Below, one piece after another: positions 43,983 through 53,322 of a stretch of DNA of 64,000 bases; the stretch's first letter is position 1, and every line of letters starts with the position of its first letter. The position numbers and the translations under genes are program-made. The stretch is from Pyruvatibacter sp. (lineage in GTDB: Bacteria; Pseudomonadota; Alphaproteobacteria; CGMCC-115125). The notes beneath the pieces were generated by a model. The model was not told the DNA's origin and made no database searches. It saw nothing but the letters and a program-made list of their open reading frames with translations. Location of the stretch: contig NZ_JAVJSC010000009.1 in the NCBI RefSeq assembly GCF_040219635.1, positions 1 through 64,000 on the forward strand, in the 5' to 3' direction.

Positions 43983-45068
43983 ATGTACCGCAATTCGTTC
44001 CGTCTCACCAACACCGAGATTGACGACGCTTTTGCAGCGCGGCATTTCCGCCTGGTTTTCCAGCCGAAAATCCGCCTGTCAGACGGCAGGTTGATGGGCG
44101 CGGAGAGTTTCGCGCGCTGGCAGCACCCGCAATTCGGCGTCATTCCCCCGGCACTTTTTTTGCCCGTGCTGGCGCGGCAGGGGCGCAGTCAGGAACTGAC
44201 CCGCTATGTGCTGGGTGAGGCTATTGCCCAACTGGCCCGCTGGCGCACCCACGATGAAAACCTGACAATTTCGGTCAACGTTGCCCCCGAAGAACTGGCC
44301 GACGGCTCCTTGCCCATATCCATTCGCCTGGCACTCAACACGGCAGATGTGGACCCTTCCCGGCTCGTGCTGGACCTCCCCGAGCGCGGCCTTGCGGCAG
44401 AACCTGACCGCGCCAAAGCCACCATTCATGCGCTGTCGGAAATCGGCATTGGCCTTGCACTGGAATGCGCCGCAGAACCGCTGATTGACTTCAAAGCGGC
44501 CGACCCCCAAACCCTCGACCCATCCTCATTCGGCGAATTGAAAATTGGCGGACAGGCCATCATCCAGTTCGCCAGCCGCCTTGAAGGTACCGGCCTTGGC
44601 CTGATGCAAAGCCGCATCGCCTATGCCCGCGACAACGCCATGACCACCACCGCCGTGGGCGCTGAAACGCCGCAGACCATAAGCCTTCTGCCCTCGCTCG
44701 GCTTTGAACTTGCGCAGGGCAACGCCATTTCGCCGCCCCTGACGCCGCACGCCCTGGCCGGCTTCACACCAGAAGCACACGCCGTGACGGCACCCGCCCC
44801 CACTCCCGCAAAACAGCCGCTTGAGCAGTTGGTTCTTCCTCAGGCACCTGTCCCGACAGCCAAACCGCCACGCGTCCGTGTTGTGCGCGGGGCTGCGCAA
44901 ATTGATCTCATGACAGATCAAGGCTCAGGCACGCAGGCACGCATCGCCCGCTTGCGTGTGCCCTCACCACATGACGCAACGGCACCTGCAAAAACCGCCG
45001 ATGACGCGGCGTCTGAGGGGCTATTGAGCAAATGGCACCAGCGCCTGTCGCGGGCACTGGCCTTCTAG
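43983..45068 (+). CDS. Degenerate EAL-domain protein
   Basis: A 361-residue protein whose first about 240 residues follow the EAL phosphodiesterase fold (FRLVFQPKIRLSDGRLMGAE, ISVNVAPEEL, QGNAISPPL). The catalytic motifs are broken: EAL reads ESF, the DDFG(T/S)G loop is replaced by LECAAEPL, and KID is KIG. It therefore should not cleave c-di-GMP and is more likely a binding or regulatory protein. The C-terminal about 120 residues are Pro/Ala-rich and probably disordered, ending in a short basic helix. A GTG one codon upstream is also possible. Confidence 0.85.
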   Translation: MYRNSFRLTNTEIDDAFAARHFRLVFQPKIRLSDGRLMGAESFARWQHPQFGVIPPALFLPVLARQGRSQELTRYVLGEAIAQLARWRTHDENLTISVNVAPEELADGSLPISIRLALNTADVDPSRLVLDLPERGLAAEPDRAKATIHALSEIGIGLALECAAEPLIDFKAADPQTLDPSSFGELKIGGQAIIQFASRLEGTGLGLMQSRIAYARDNAMTTTAVGAETPQTISLLPSLGFELAQGNAISPPLTPHALAGFTPEAHAVTAPAPTPAKQPLEQLVLPQAPVPTAKPPRVRVVRGAAQIDLMTDQGSGTQARIARLRVPSPHDATAPAKTADDAASEGLLSKWHQRLSRALAF

Positions 45069-45082
45069 TCACCCCGCCACGC

Positions 45083-45101
45083 ATTGCCGTCGGCCGGCAA
45101 T
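45083..45101 (+). terminator. Hairpin after the EAL-like gene
   Basis: ATTGCCG-TCGGC-CGGCAAT: a perfect 7-bp stem with a 5-base loop, 14 bases after the stop codon. No T-run follows, so terminator strength is doubtful. Confidence 0.35.
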
Positions 45102-45151
45102 CAGGGCCATGATCCGCCGCAAAACCAATTTCGTTTTGCAAGGATCGCCCG

Positions 45152-46345
45152 ATGGACCTGCCCGCCACTCAATACACCCCCGCGAGTTTTTCGCCCGAAC
45201 AAGTGGCGATGCGTGACCACTTCCGCAAATACATGATGGCGGAAATTGACCCGCATACAGCAGCGCTCGAAGCAGGCGAAAACCCGTATCCGCTGATGAA
45301 GAAAATGGTCGGCGATCTGGGCCTTGCCGGCGACGCCGATAAACTGGAAAAAACCGGCGGCGTCAAAAGCGACACTGATGCCGCTGACAGGCCGAATGAT
45401 CCGGATACTGCCGCCCTGATGCGCTTTGCCCGCACCCAGGTACAAATCGAGCTGGCGCGCGTGAACCCAGGCTTTGCCATGTCGTGGGGCGCAAGCGTGG
45501 GCCTCTTCGGCTCAAACGTCCGCAGCAAAGGCACGCCGGACCAGATCAAAAAATATGTGCCCGACGTGATGCGCGGCGAGAAAACCGGCTCATGGTGTCT
45601 CACCGAACCAGGCGCCGGGTCAGACGCCTTCGGCTCGATGAAAACAAGCGCCCGGCCGGACGGCGACGACTATGTGCTGAACGGGTCAAAAACCTTCATC
45701 ACCAACGCGCCGTATGCGGACGTTTTTCTGGTCTATGCCCGCAACACCGAAGACGGCTCCATTCAGGCCTTCATCGTCGAGCGCGGCTTCAAGGGCGTGG
45801 ACACATCCAAGCCGTTCGACAAGATGGGCATGAAATCGTCACCCACTGGACAGGTGTTTCTGGATGATGTGCGCGTGCCCGCTGAAAACCTGCTGGGCGG
45901 CGGCATGAAGGACCGCGACCATGTGCGCAAGTCGCTGGCGTCCGAGCGCATCGGCATTGCCGTTTTGTCCTACGCCATTGCCGAGCGCTGCTACGACATT
46001 GCCGTTGACTACGCCAAGACCCGCGAACAGGGCGGCCAGGCAATCGGCCATTATCAGCTCATCCAGAACCGCCTCGCGCGCATGTATGTGGATCTCTCCA
46101 ACGCACGGCGCATTGTCTATTCAAGCGAGGAGATGGACATACTGGACGCCTGCGCCGGCAAACTTTTTGTGGCCGAAGCAGGCACCCGCGTGGCGATGGA
46201 ATCGATCCACATTCTGGCAGGCAACGGCTACATGTCTGAATATGTAGTGGAGCGTCTTGCCCGCGATGCAAAGCTGCTGGAGCTGGGTGGTGGCACAACA
46301 GAAATCCAGATCATCACCATCGGCAAAGCCATCATGGCCGGGTGA
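45152..46345 (+). CDS. Acyl-CoA dehydrogenase
   Basis: A 397-residue flavin-dependent acyl-CoA dehydrogenase. FAD-contact motifs are CLTEPGAGSDA and FITNAPYADVFL; the C-terminal helix carries ILAGNGYMSEY. The catalytic Glu of the MCAD type (YEGT) is replaced (LGGGTTEIQ). A Glu is present at the isovaleryl-CoA dehydrogenase position in SLASERIGIAVLSYA, which probably serves as the base. An insert of polar residues around 65-88 (KTGGVKSDTDAADRP) is unusual. The length and AAGGA ribosome site fit the ATG at 45152. The substrate is unassigned. Confidence 0.9.
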   Translation: MDLPATQYTPASFSPEQVAMRDHFRKYMMAEIDPHTAALEAGENPYPLMKKMVGDLGLAGDADKLEKTGGVKSDTDAADRPNDPDTAALMRFARTQVQIELARVNPGFAMSWGASVGLFGSNVRSKGTPDQIKKYVPDVMRGEKTGSWCLTEPGAGSDAFGSMKTSARPDGDDYVLNGSKTFITNAPYADVFLVYARNTEDGSIQAFIVERGFKGVDTSKPFDKMGMKSSPTGQVFLDDVRVPAENLLGGGMKDRDHVRKSLASERIGIAVLSYAIAERCYDIAVDYAKTREQGGQAIGHYQLIQNRLARMYVDLSNARRIVYSSEEMDILDACAGKLFVAEAGTRVAMESIHILAGNGYMSEYVVERLARDAKLLELGGGTTEIQIITIGKAIMAG

Positions 46346-46364
46346 CAACGTCAGCAATGGCGGC

Positions 46365-47501
46365 TCAACCCGTTGCCGCATCCGGCTGAGTGATTTTCAG
46401 TTCCTGTCGGGAAATCTGATACAGCAGGAAATCCATTTCCTTTCCGCTCAGACTATCCGTCTGCGTGAGAATGCGTTCTATCAGTGTACGCCGGAAATGT
46501 TCACGATCGCGCGGCGCGCCGTTCATGCCTGTTTCGTGAAACACATCTACTGCCGTGCGCAGCGGCAGGTAAAGCTCGCTTGCAAGTTCCGCACGCTGAA
46601 ACAAGGCACGCAATCCAAGACCACCAGTATCGTGCACCAGCGTCCATGCCCGCGCAGGCATGATACGTGTCAGGCGGGCAAGGGCATGCTCAACAAACCG
46701 CATCTCGCCCAGACACGCAGCACGCAGAATAAGCGTGCCCGTCAACCGGCCAGACACATGCAGATGGTCCATCAGCCGGTCAAAGTTCTCAACATCATCA
46801 AGCCCGTCGAGCAGACTTATGGTTGCCATCTCCCGCGCTTCGATGGCCATGCGCGCGGCGATGTCCTCGCGCAGTGCGTGCCGCGACATCAAACGCACCC
46901 TTATTTCGTCTGATACAAACGCAACCAGCCGTTCAGCAACCGTCACCGGCAGCGACTGGCGGCACGCCATTGTGTCAGCCAGGTCTTCATCGCCCTGCCA
47001 CCGCTCCATCACCGTGCCAAATGAGGCGGGCGCAATCTCCGCGCCCTCATTGCCCAGCATCCGCACCACCGCGTCCTTGCCGCCATCATTGGCAATGGCA
47101 TCACATACATCGGAGCCAAGCCCCGCACGTCCGGCCACCGCGATGGACTTTTCATCACTGCCCGCGCGCACGATGGACACAAGATCCTCATCGCTCAGCG
47201 CCGGAGATGAGCCCAAGAAAGGCACCGCGATATCGTCAATGTCATGGGCCAGCTTCAGCGCCACCTCGCGTGGCACATCTTTTGTGTTGGCAATCGACTG
47301 CGCCATTGCCTGGCGCACACGATCCGCAGCATCGCGCACCATCAGCCGCAAAATATCGTTGGCAATCAATCGTTCGTCGCCCGTGAGCACGCCCGCACTC
47401 ACCTGCCCGCCAACCTTGAGCGCAATTTCCGCGCGCACATCTTCCGTTGGCCCGGCAAGCAGGGCGGCAATATCGGCCTGGGAAAGATGCCGCTTCGTCA
47501 C
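46365..47501 (-). CDS. DUF2336 protein (HEAT-like helical repeats)
   Basis: A 378-residue all-helical protein of the DUF2336 family, nearly confined to Alphaproteobacteria. It is built of repeated helical hairpins (for example AERLVAFVSDEIRVRLMSRH and EDIAARMAIEAREMATISLL), like HEAT repeats, implying protein binding. There is no enzyme motif, signal peptide or membrane segment. I chose the GTG at 47499-47501 (MTKRHLSQADIA), with GGAG 10 bases upstream; a TTG 9 bases earlier is too close to that site. It converges on the acyl-CoA dehydrogenase. Function unknown. Confidence 0.82.
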   Translation of the reverse strand: MTKRHLSQADIAALLAGPTEDVRAEIALKVGGQVSAGVLTGDERLIANDILRLMVRDAADRVRQAMAQSIANTKDVPREVALKLAHDIDDIAVPFLGSSPALSDEDLVSIVRAGSDEKSIAVAGRAGLGSDVCDAIANDGGKDAVVRMLGNEGAEIAPASFGTVMERWQGDEDLADTMACRQSLPVTVAERLVAFVSDEIRVRLMSRHALREDIAARMAIEAREMATISLLDGLDDVENFDRLMDHLHVSGRLTGTLILRAACLGEMRFVEHALARLTRIMPARAWTLVHDTGGLGLRALFQRAELASELYLPLRTAVDVFHETGMNGAPRDREHFRRTLIERILTQTDSLSGKEMDFLLYQISRQELKITQPDAATG

Positions 47502-47732
47502 GGGACACAAGCTCCAAAAGGCGATGCCGCGCCAAACACACGTCCGCCATACCGCACTGTGGCGGAGGCCGGGTAAAGGTTTGGTTTAGCAACAGGTCCA
47601 CAGGCAGCGATGAAAGCAGCGGGATGCCACAACTCCGGCACATTTTTGCGACACTGTGTGGGTGACGAAGGGGATTGTCTCTGGGCGCGCAGGCCGGTGT
47701 ACCGCACGCTCTTTCTTGGGGAGACGACGCCA

Positions 47733-47912
47733 ATGGAAATCATCTGGCTCATAGGCGGCGCGCTGGCGTTTGTCTTTTTCATTCTTCTGGTCGGCCTTGT
47801 TGCGGGCCGCAAACGCGCCAGCCGCGCCGACAGGCTGGACAACGCCTTTGAGCGCGCCCGTTACGCCCGGCGTACAGGCACCATGGGCTCGGACCGCGGA
47901 TATATCCGTTAG
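47733..47912 (+). CDS. Small single-pass membrane protein, 59 residues
   Basis: Residues 4-25 form one hydrophobic helix (IIWLIGGALAFVFFILLVGL), followed by a basic Arg-rich cytoplasmic tail (RKRASRADRLDNAFERAR). The ATG at 47733 has GGGGAGACG upstream, supporting translation. It lies 72 bases before the serine hydrolase gene. I recognise no family; it could also be noise. Confidence 0.5.
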   Translation: MEIIWLIGGALAFVFFILLVGLVAGRKRASRADRLDNAFERARYARRTGTMGSDRGYIR

Positions 47913-47984
47913 CCGCAGAGCGCTGCGTGCCCTATTGTCCCCGCCAAAGCTCATCTCAGGAGCCGCATTCAGGGGAACAGCCAA

Positions 47985-49196
47985 ATGAAAAAGATTATTC
48001 TCGGCGTCATCGCACTGGTTGTGGTGCTGGTGACGGGCTCGCTGTGGTTCTTCAGCCAGAACATCGACCGTGCGTCCACTATCGCCACGTTGTTCACCGG
48101 CGCTGAGCAATATGACAATTTTCACCGCATGGACGAGATGTTCCCCGTCAACACCGTGCCCGCTTCCACCACGCCCTATAATTTTCCCGACGGCGACCCC
48201 ATCACCCTGCCTGAGAGCTTCACGTTCAAGGGCAACGCGGTGGATACCGAAACGTTCCTGACTGAAACCGACACCAGCGCATTGCTTGTTCTCAAGGACG
48301 GCGCGGTGGTGCTCGAACGCTACATGCTGACCGGCGGACGCGACCAGCAATGGCTGTCCATGTCCGTTGCCAAGAGTTTTGTGTCAGCGTTGATCGGCAT
48401 TGCCGTCGACGAAGGCCATATCGCAAGCATCGAGCAGCCAATCTCCGACTATCTGCCGGAACTTGCAGGCTCGTCGTACGACGGCGTGCGCATCAAGGAT
48501 GTGTTGCAGATGTCATCCGGCACCGCATGGAACGAGGACTATTCAGACCCTGACTCCGACATCAACCGCTTCGGCCGCATCTTCGCGCTGGGCGGCTCCC
48601 TTAACGACTTCATGAGCACGCTCGCCCGCGCCAACGAGCCGGGCACCGTCAACCATTACAATTCCACCGACACCCAGGTACTTGGTGCGCTGTTGGTAAA
48701 AACGACGGGCCGCTCCATTGCCGACTACATGGCTGAAAAACTCTGGCAGCCGCTGGGGGCCGAAAACGATGCCTACTGGCTGACCGACTCCGAGGGTATG
48801 GAAATGGCGTTCGGCGGCTTCAACGCCACGGCCCGCGACTATGCAAAGCTGGGCGAGCTTTACCGCAATGGCGGCATGTGGAACGGCACGCAGATTGTAC
48901 CCGCAGACTGGGCTAAAGCGTCCGTCACGCCGGATGCACCGCACCTGACACCGGAAGTCGCAGGCGACCCCTTCCTGCCCGTTGGCTACGGCTACCAGTG
49001 GTGGGTGCTGGACGGCGATGAAGGCGAGTATTCCGGCATCGGCGTTTACAACCAGTTTGTGTATGTGAACCCGACGCACGGCGTGGTCATCGTCAAACTT
49101 TCCGCCAATAGCAACTATGCCGTTGACCTGCAGGAAAGTTCATACCGCGAGAACGAGACGTTTCATCTGTTCCGCGAGATTGCGCGCAGCTTCTAG
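47985..49196 (+). CDS. Serine hydrolase of the class C beta-lactamase/6-aminohexanoate-dimer hydrolase type
   Basis: A 403-residue membrane-anchored or exported serine hydrolase. The N-terminal helix MKKIILGVIALVVVLVTG is a signal anchor. The active-site SxxK is SVAK (in WLSMSVAKSFVSALIG), and the YxN motif is YNS (NHYNSTDTQVLG). The C-terminal region has GYGYQWWVLDGD. Relatives hydrolyse beta-lactams, amide oligomers or esters; no specific substrate can be read here. The ribosome site AGGGGAA precedes the ATG. Confidence 0.87.
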   Translation: MKKIILGVIALVVVLVTGSLWFFSQNIDRASTIATLFTGAEQYDNFHRMDEMFPVNTVPASTTPYNFPDGDPITLPESFTFKGNAVDTETFLTETDTSALLVLKDGAVVLERYMLTGGRDQQWLSMSVAKSFVSALIGIAVDEGHIASIEQPISDYLPELAGSSYDGVRIKDVLQMSSGTAWNEDYSDPDSDINRFGRIFALGGSLNDFMSTLARANEPGTVNHYNSTDTQVLGALLVKTTGRSIADYMAEKLWQPLGAENDAYWLTDSEGMEMAFGGFNATARDYAKLGELYRNGGMWNGTQIVPADWAKASVTPDAPHLTPEVAGDPFLPVGYGYQWWVLDGDEGEYSGIGVYNQFVYVNPTHGVVIVKLSANSNYAVDLQESSYRENETFHLFREIARSF

Positions 49197-49298
49197 CAGG
49201 CAAAACACCACACTGCACGCCAGACTGCATTGACGTGGCCGCCCGTGCGTGGATGATCGCGCCCGAACACATCTAAAGGCTTTACGGAGAGAACACCC

Positions 49299-50507
49299 AT
49301 GCTTGAAGGCATCCGCGTCGTTGAACTGGCGACCTACATTGCAGCACCCGCCGCCGCCGGCATCATGGCGGACTGGGGTGCGGAGGTCATCAAGGTGGAA
49401 CCGCTGCAGGGCGACGCCATTCGCGGAATGCTCAAAAACGTGTCGGCCGCCAACGTTGAAGGCAACCCGATTTTTGACATGGACAATCGCGGCAAGCGCG
49501 GCCTGGCCATTGACCTGCGCAACGACAAGGGTGCCGAAGCGCTCAGGAAACTGGTGCTGTCGGCTGATGTGTTCATCACCAATGTGCGCCCCGGCGGACT
49601 GGCACGTGCTGGCCTCGACTGGGAAACCCTGCGCAAGGAAAAGCCGGAACTGATTTACGCCAGCGTCACCGGCTATGGCCTTGAGGGCGAAGATCAGGAC
49701 CGCCCCGGCTTCGATATGGCAGCATTCTGGGCGCGCTCCGGCGTTGCATCGCTCACGGCCCCCAAAGGCACGGACCCGTTCCCCCTGCGCGTTGGCCTGG
49801 GCGACCACACCACCGGCATGGCGACCCTCAACGGCATTCTGGGAGCGTTGTTTGATCGCACCCGCACCGGCAAGGGACGGCTGATTGAAGCATCCTTGCT
49901 GCGCACCGGCATTTATTCCATCGCCTCCGACATGGCGATCCAGCTTCGCTACGGCCGCGTTGCCTCCACCAAGTCGCGCGAACTCGCCGTGAACGCCCTC
50001 AACAACTTTTTTCAGTGTGCATGCGGCACATGGCTATGCCTTTTGACGCGCCACTCCGGCGATATTTTTGGCCCCATCGCCGCAGCTTTGGGCAAACCCG
50101 AACTGGCCAAGGAAGAACGTTTCCTCTCTGCCAAATCCCGCCGTGAGAATGCCGCCGAGCTCGTGCATATTCTCGATGCCGAGTTTGCCAAATACGACAT
50201 AGCGGAATGGGGCCGCCGCCTCGATGAGCACGATGTTGTGTGGGCACCCGTACAAACACCCGCCCAGGTGGCCGACGATACACAGGCGCAGGCAGCAGGT
50301 GCCTTCGTTGACATTCCCGACCACGCAGGCGGCACGGGCCGCTCCGTCGCCAGCCCCGTTCGACTGCCCAACGACGACGGCACCACCGAGGACCGCGTGC
50401 GCGGCCCGGCACCAGGCATCGGCGAACACACCGCCGAGATTTTGAAAGAGATCGGCTACGACGACGCAGGCGTCGAAGCCCTAAAGGCAGCCGGCGCCAT
50501 CAACTAA
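49299..50507 (+). CDS. CaiB/BaiF-type (family III) CoA transferase
   Basis: A 402-residue family III CoA transferase that moves CoA between organic acids. The N-terminus LEGIRVVELATYIAAPAA with DWGAEVIKVE is diagnostic, followed by DMDNRGKRGLAIDLRN. The catalytic Asp is in the PGFDMAAFWARSG segment. The gene has a GGAG site. With the acyl-CoA dehydrogenase, MaoC and CitE genes 3-6 kb away, it could activate a C5 dicarboxylate such as itaconate or mesaconate (inference). Confidence 0.9.
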   Translation: MLEGIRVVELATYIAAPAAAGIMADWGAEVIKVEPLQGDAIRGMLKNVSAANVEGNPIFDMDNRGKRGLAIDLRNDKGAEALRKLVLSADVFITNVRPGGLARAGLDWETLRKEKPELIYASVTGYGLEGEDQDRPGFDMAAFWARSGVASLTAPKGTDPFPLRVGLGDHTTGMATLNGILGALFDRTRTGKGRLIEASLLRTGIYSIASDMAIQLRYGRVASTKSRELAVNALNNFFQCACGTWLCLLTRHSGDIFGPIAAALGKPELAKEERFLSAKSRRENAAELVHILDAEFAKYDIAEWGRRLDEHDVVWAPVQTPAQVADDTQAQAAGAFVDIPDHAGGTGRSVASPVRLPNDDGTTEDRVRGPAPGIGEHTAEILKEIGYDDAGVEALKAAGAIN

Positions 50508-50540
50508 AGCTGGCGTTAGCAGCATCCAATTTTATCGCGA

Positions 50541-50634
50541 TGCCTCCCCGCGGCTTGACCGCGGGGTCCAGAGCCACAGGGCAACGCCGTCATGAAGACG
50601 CCCTGGGCCCTGCGGTCAAGCCGCGGGGAAGCAA
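50541..50634. repeat. REP-like long inverted repeat, 3' of the CoA transferase
   Basis: Left arm CCCCGCGGCTTGACCGCGGGG (50546-50566, itself a hairpin); right arm, near 50608-50628, is its inverted copy (CGGTCAAGCCGCGGGG). The centre pairs too (ACAGGGC with GCCCTGGG), so the whole 94 bases can fold into one long stem. It resembles the element at 11853-11999 in design and sequence. It may act as a bidirectional terminator between converging genes. Confidence 0.75.
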
Positions 50635-50671
50635 GGGTGTGGGGAAATGTCACTAACGTCAGCGGATGTCG

Positions 50672-51697
50672 CTAGGCGAGTGTGCCGCGCAGAGCTTCAA
50701 CATACCCATCGTTAAACGCGCGCGCGGGAATCTTGTAATCGTCGTTGTTGGCATCACGGCGCGCATCGTTCTTGTCGTCGCCATTAACGGCGGGCAGCGG
50801 GTCAAGCGCCGCCAGCACCTCCATGACGGCAGGTGTCAGAACCAGCGCCGGACGCGATGCCGGTATGGAGGAAGGTGCAGCGCCGCCGCCTGCAAACCCA
50901 CTACCAAGTGTCAGCGTCAGCGGGCTGCGTCCGCTGTGCGGCGTGCTCTGGGTACGCACCACCAGCGGCGAGACGGTTGGTGCGGGCTGATGCACAACAG
51001 GCTGCCCAACACTTGCCATCGCAAAATCCTGCGGGCCCGTCTTGAGCGCCGCAATGGCTGCTTCAGCCTTGGTGCCAATATCTGTTTCGCGCGTCAGCCG
51101 GTCATATACCTGCGACACGGTTTTGGCGTGGCCGCTGCGATCATAAAAAATCGACTTGTTGGCCTTGGCCGCCGCCGGGAAAATGTCTGCCGCACGGGCA
51201 TCAGGATTGCTCTGCGCCGTGTTGATGAGTTTGATTGCACCACCGGCTCCCAGGAAGTGCGCCGTGTACAACTCGCCCGGAGTTGCATCGCGGCCAATCC
51301 CGTTTTCAAGCGCCTGCTGGCTCTCGCGGGTGAGCGCCCCGGCCATCAGGGCAGACACTTCCGGGTCATGCCGCAGGGCAAGAATTGCCTCCCTGGCATT
51401 GCGATCCGTCACTTTGTGCCGCCCGTTGCTGCCGGTATCAATGGCGGCTGCTTCATTGCTCAGACCAAACTCGGCCCCATGCCGCTTGACCACGCCAAGC
51501 CATGTTTGCTCGATGAACTGAAACAGCCCGGCAGCACTGGATGTAGAGGCTTTTGCCGAGGGTTTCAGCGAGCTTTCGCGCACCGCCGTCTGCAGCAGAT
51601 AGTCAAAATCAGTCCCCGTCGAGAGGGCCGCCGTCTTTACGGCAGCCACCACGCTGGTGGTGCTCTGGGCAGGCGAAATGGTGGCAACAGCAGTCAT
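50672..51697 (-). CDS. Transglycosylase-like protein
   Basis: A 341-residue protein with a lysozyme-like transglycosylase domain in the first about 200 residues. The catalytic Glu is in LQTAVRESSLKP, followed by STSSAAGLFQFIEQTWL and the later GELYTAHFLGAGGA, as in SLT-type enzymes. The C-terminal about 100 residues are Pro/Ser/Ala-rich linker. No signal peptide is evident with this start, which is unusual for a periplasmic enzyme. I chose the ATG at 51695-51697 (MTAVATISPAQ) because GGAG lies 8 bases upstream. A flagellar or division role is possible. Confidence 0.8.
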   Translation of the reverse strand: MTAVATISPAQSTTSVVAAVKTAALSTGTDFDYLLQTAVRESSLKPSAKASTSSAAGLFQFIEQTWLGVVKRHGAEFGLSNEAAAIDTGSNGRHKVTDRNAREAILALRHDPEVSALMAGALTRESQQALENGIGRDATPGELYTAHFLGAGGAIKLINTAQSNPDARAADIFPAAAKANKSIFYDRSGHAKTVSQVYDRLTRETDIGTKAEAAIAALKTGPQDFAMASVGQPVVHQPAPTVSPLVVRTQSTPHSGRSPLTLTLGSGFAGGGAAPSSIPASRPALVLTPAVMEVLAALDPLPAVNGDDKNDARRDANNDDYKIPARAFNDGYVEALRGTLA

Positions 51698-51851
51698 AAC
51701 GAAGCTCCTTTGTGCCCACACCGTTTCAAACCGCGTGCCAATTCGCCTCAGCAAAGCCCGTATAAGTCTTGTTGGCATCGCAGCGGTTGCCGTTAAGGTG
51801 TCAGTAACAAAAGCCGCACAGGCATAACGACATCAAGGGGGAGGCTGCCGC

Positions 51852-53315
51852 ATGTCCACCAACGGACGCGACGAGATAGATCACATCGCCGACGACCTGA
51901 TTGAAGCGGGCACACAAACGCCCGCCATTCACGATGATGCATCCCCCACAGCCGATGAGCCGCCCTACCCCAGCCGGGCCTATGCCTGGTACGTGGTTGG
52001 CGTTTTGGTGCTGGCCTACACGTTCTCGTTTATTGACCGGCAGATACTGAGCCTGCTGGTGGTTCCCATCCGCCGCGACCTTGAAATATCCGACACCGAA
52101 ATGAGCCTGCTCATCGGCTTTGCGTTTGCGCTGTTCTACACAATCTGCGGCCTGCCCATCGGCCGCATGGTTGATGTACAACACCGCATACGGATCATTG
52201 CCATAGGCATCGCGTTCTGGAGCATCATGACCGCCCTGTGCGGTGTTGCCAAAACATACTGGCAGTTGTTCTTGTTCCGCATGGGCGTTGGTGTGGGTGA
52301 GGCTGCCCTGTCGCCTGCCGCCTATTCAATTCTGGCCGACTATTTTCCGCCGGACAAACGCGGTGCGGCGCTGGGTGTCTATGGCATGGGCGTTTATATC
52401 GGCGCCGGCCTGGCACTGGTCATCGGCGGCGTTGTTGTCTCTGCGGTATCCGGCATCGAACACACCATTCTGCCCATCGTCGGTGAAGTGTATGCATGGC
52501 AGGTGGTTTTCTTTGTGGTCGGTCTGCCGGGTATTCTGGTGGCCTTGTGGGCACTCACGTTGCAGGAACCCGCCCGCCGTGGCCATGTGCGCAAAACTAT
52601 TGACGCCGATGGCAACGAGAAGATTGCCTCCGTGCCCGTCAAGGATGTTGTCGAATACATGCGCGCAAACTCACGCACGCTGTTCTCGCACCATGTGGGT
52701 TACGCCCTGTGCGCCATGATGGCCTATGGCGTATCGGCGTGGATCCCCACTTTCTTCATCCGCACCCACGGCTGGACAGCGGGCGAAGCCGGTATCTATT
52801 ACGGCCTCGTCGTCGTGGTGTTCGGCACGGCGGGCGTTGTGACCGGCGGCTGGATGGCCGACAAGCTGACAAGCATCGGCTACAAGGACGGCAAGCTGCG
52901 CGTGCTGCTGTATGGCGCAGCGGCAGCCATACCCTTCACCGTGGCCTACCCGTTTGTGGAAAGCGCCACGCTGGCCATGATCCTGATCGCACCATCCACG
53001 TTCTTTGCCACATTCTGCACCGGCGCCGGGCCTTCTGGCGTGCAGGAAATCATGCCCAACCAGATGCGCGGACAGGCGTCGGCCTTCATGATTTTTGTGG
53101 TGACCATCATCGGACTTGGTCTTGGCCCAACCGCCATCGCACTGGTGACAGACTTCTGGTTTGCCGACGACACGATGCTCAACGTGTCGCTGGCGATTGT
53201 TGCCACAACAATTCTTGTCATTGCGGTTGCTGTCATTTGGTGGGGTCTCGACTCCTACAAGGCCAGCCGTGACTATCTGGAAAACTGGCAGCGCCAGCAC
53301 GAAGGCGCTGCATAG
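51852..53315 (+). CDS. MFS transporter (spinster-like)
   Basis: A 487-residue major facilitator with an acidic N-terminal extension of about 45 residues, then twelve helices. The first helix carries the FIDRQILSLLVVPIRRDL segment typical of spinster-type MFS; the loop 2-3 motif is LPIGRMVDVQHR, followed by FRMGVGVGEAALSPAAYSI. Members carry small acids or lipids. It converges on the acyl-CoA dehydrogenase (7-base gap). The GGAGG site fits the ATG at 51852. Confidence 0.87.
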   Translation: MSTNGRDEIDHIADDLIEAGTQTPAIHDDASPTADEPPYPSRAYAWYVVGVLVLAYTFSFIDRQILSLLVVPIRRDLEISDTEMSLLIGFAFALFYTICGLPIGRMVDVQHRIRIIAIGIAFWSIMTALCGVAKTYWQLFLFRMGVGVGEAALSPAAYSILADYFPPDKRGAALGVYGMGVYIGAGLALVIGGVVVSAVSGIEHTILPIVGEVYAWQVVFFVVGLPGILVALWALTLQEPARRGHVRKTIDADGNEKIASVPVKDVVEYMRANSRTLFSHHVGYALCAMMAYGVSAWIPTFFIRTHGWTAGEAGIYYGLVVVVFGTAGVVTGGWMADKLTSIGYKDGKLRVLLYGAAAAIPFTVAYPFVESATLAMILIAPSTFFATFCTGAGPSGVQEIMPNQMRGQASAFMIFVVTIIGLGLGPTAIALVTDFWFADDTMLNVSLAIVATTILVIAVAVIWWGLDSYKASRDYLENWQRQHEGAA

Positions 53316-53322
53316 TCAGGGG

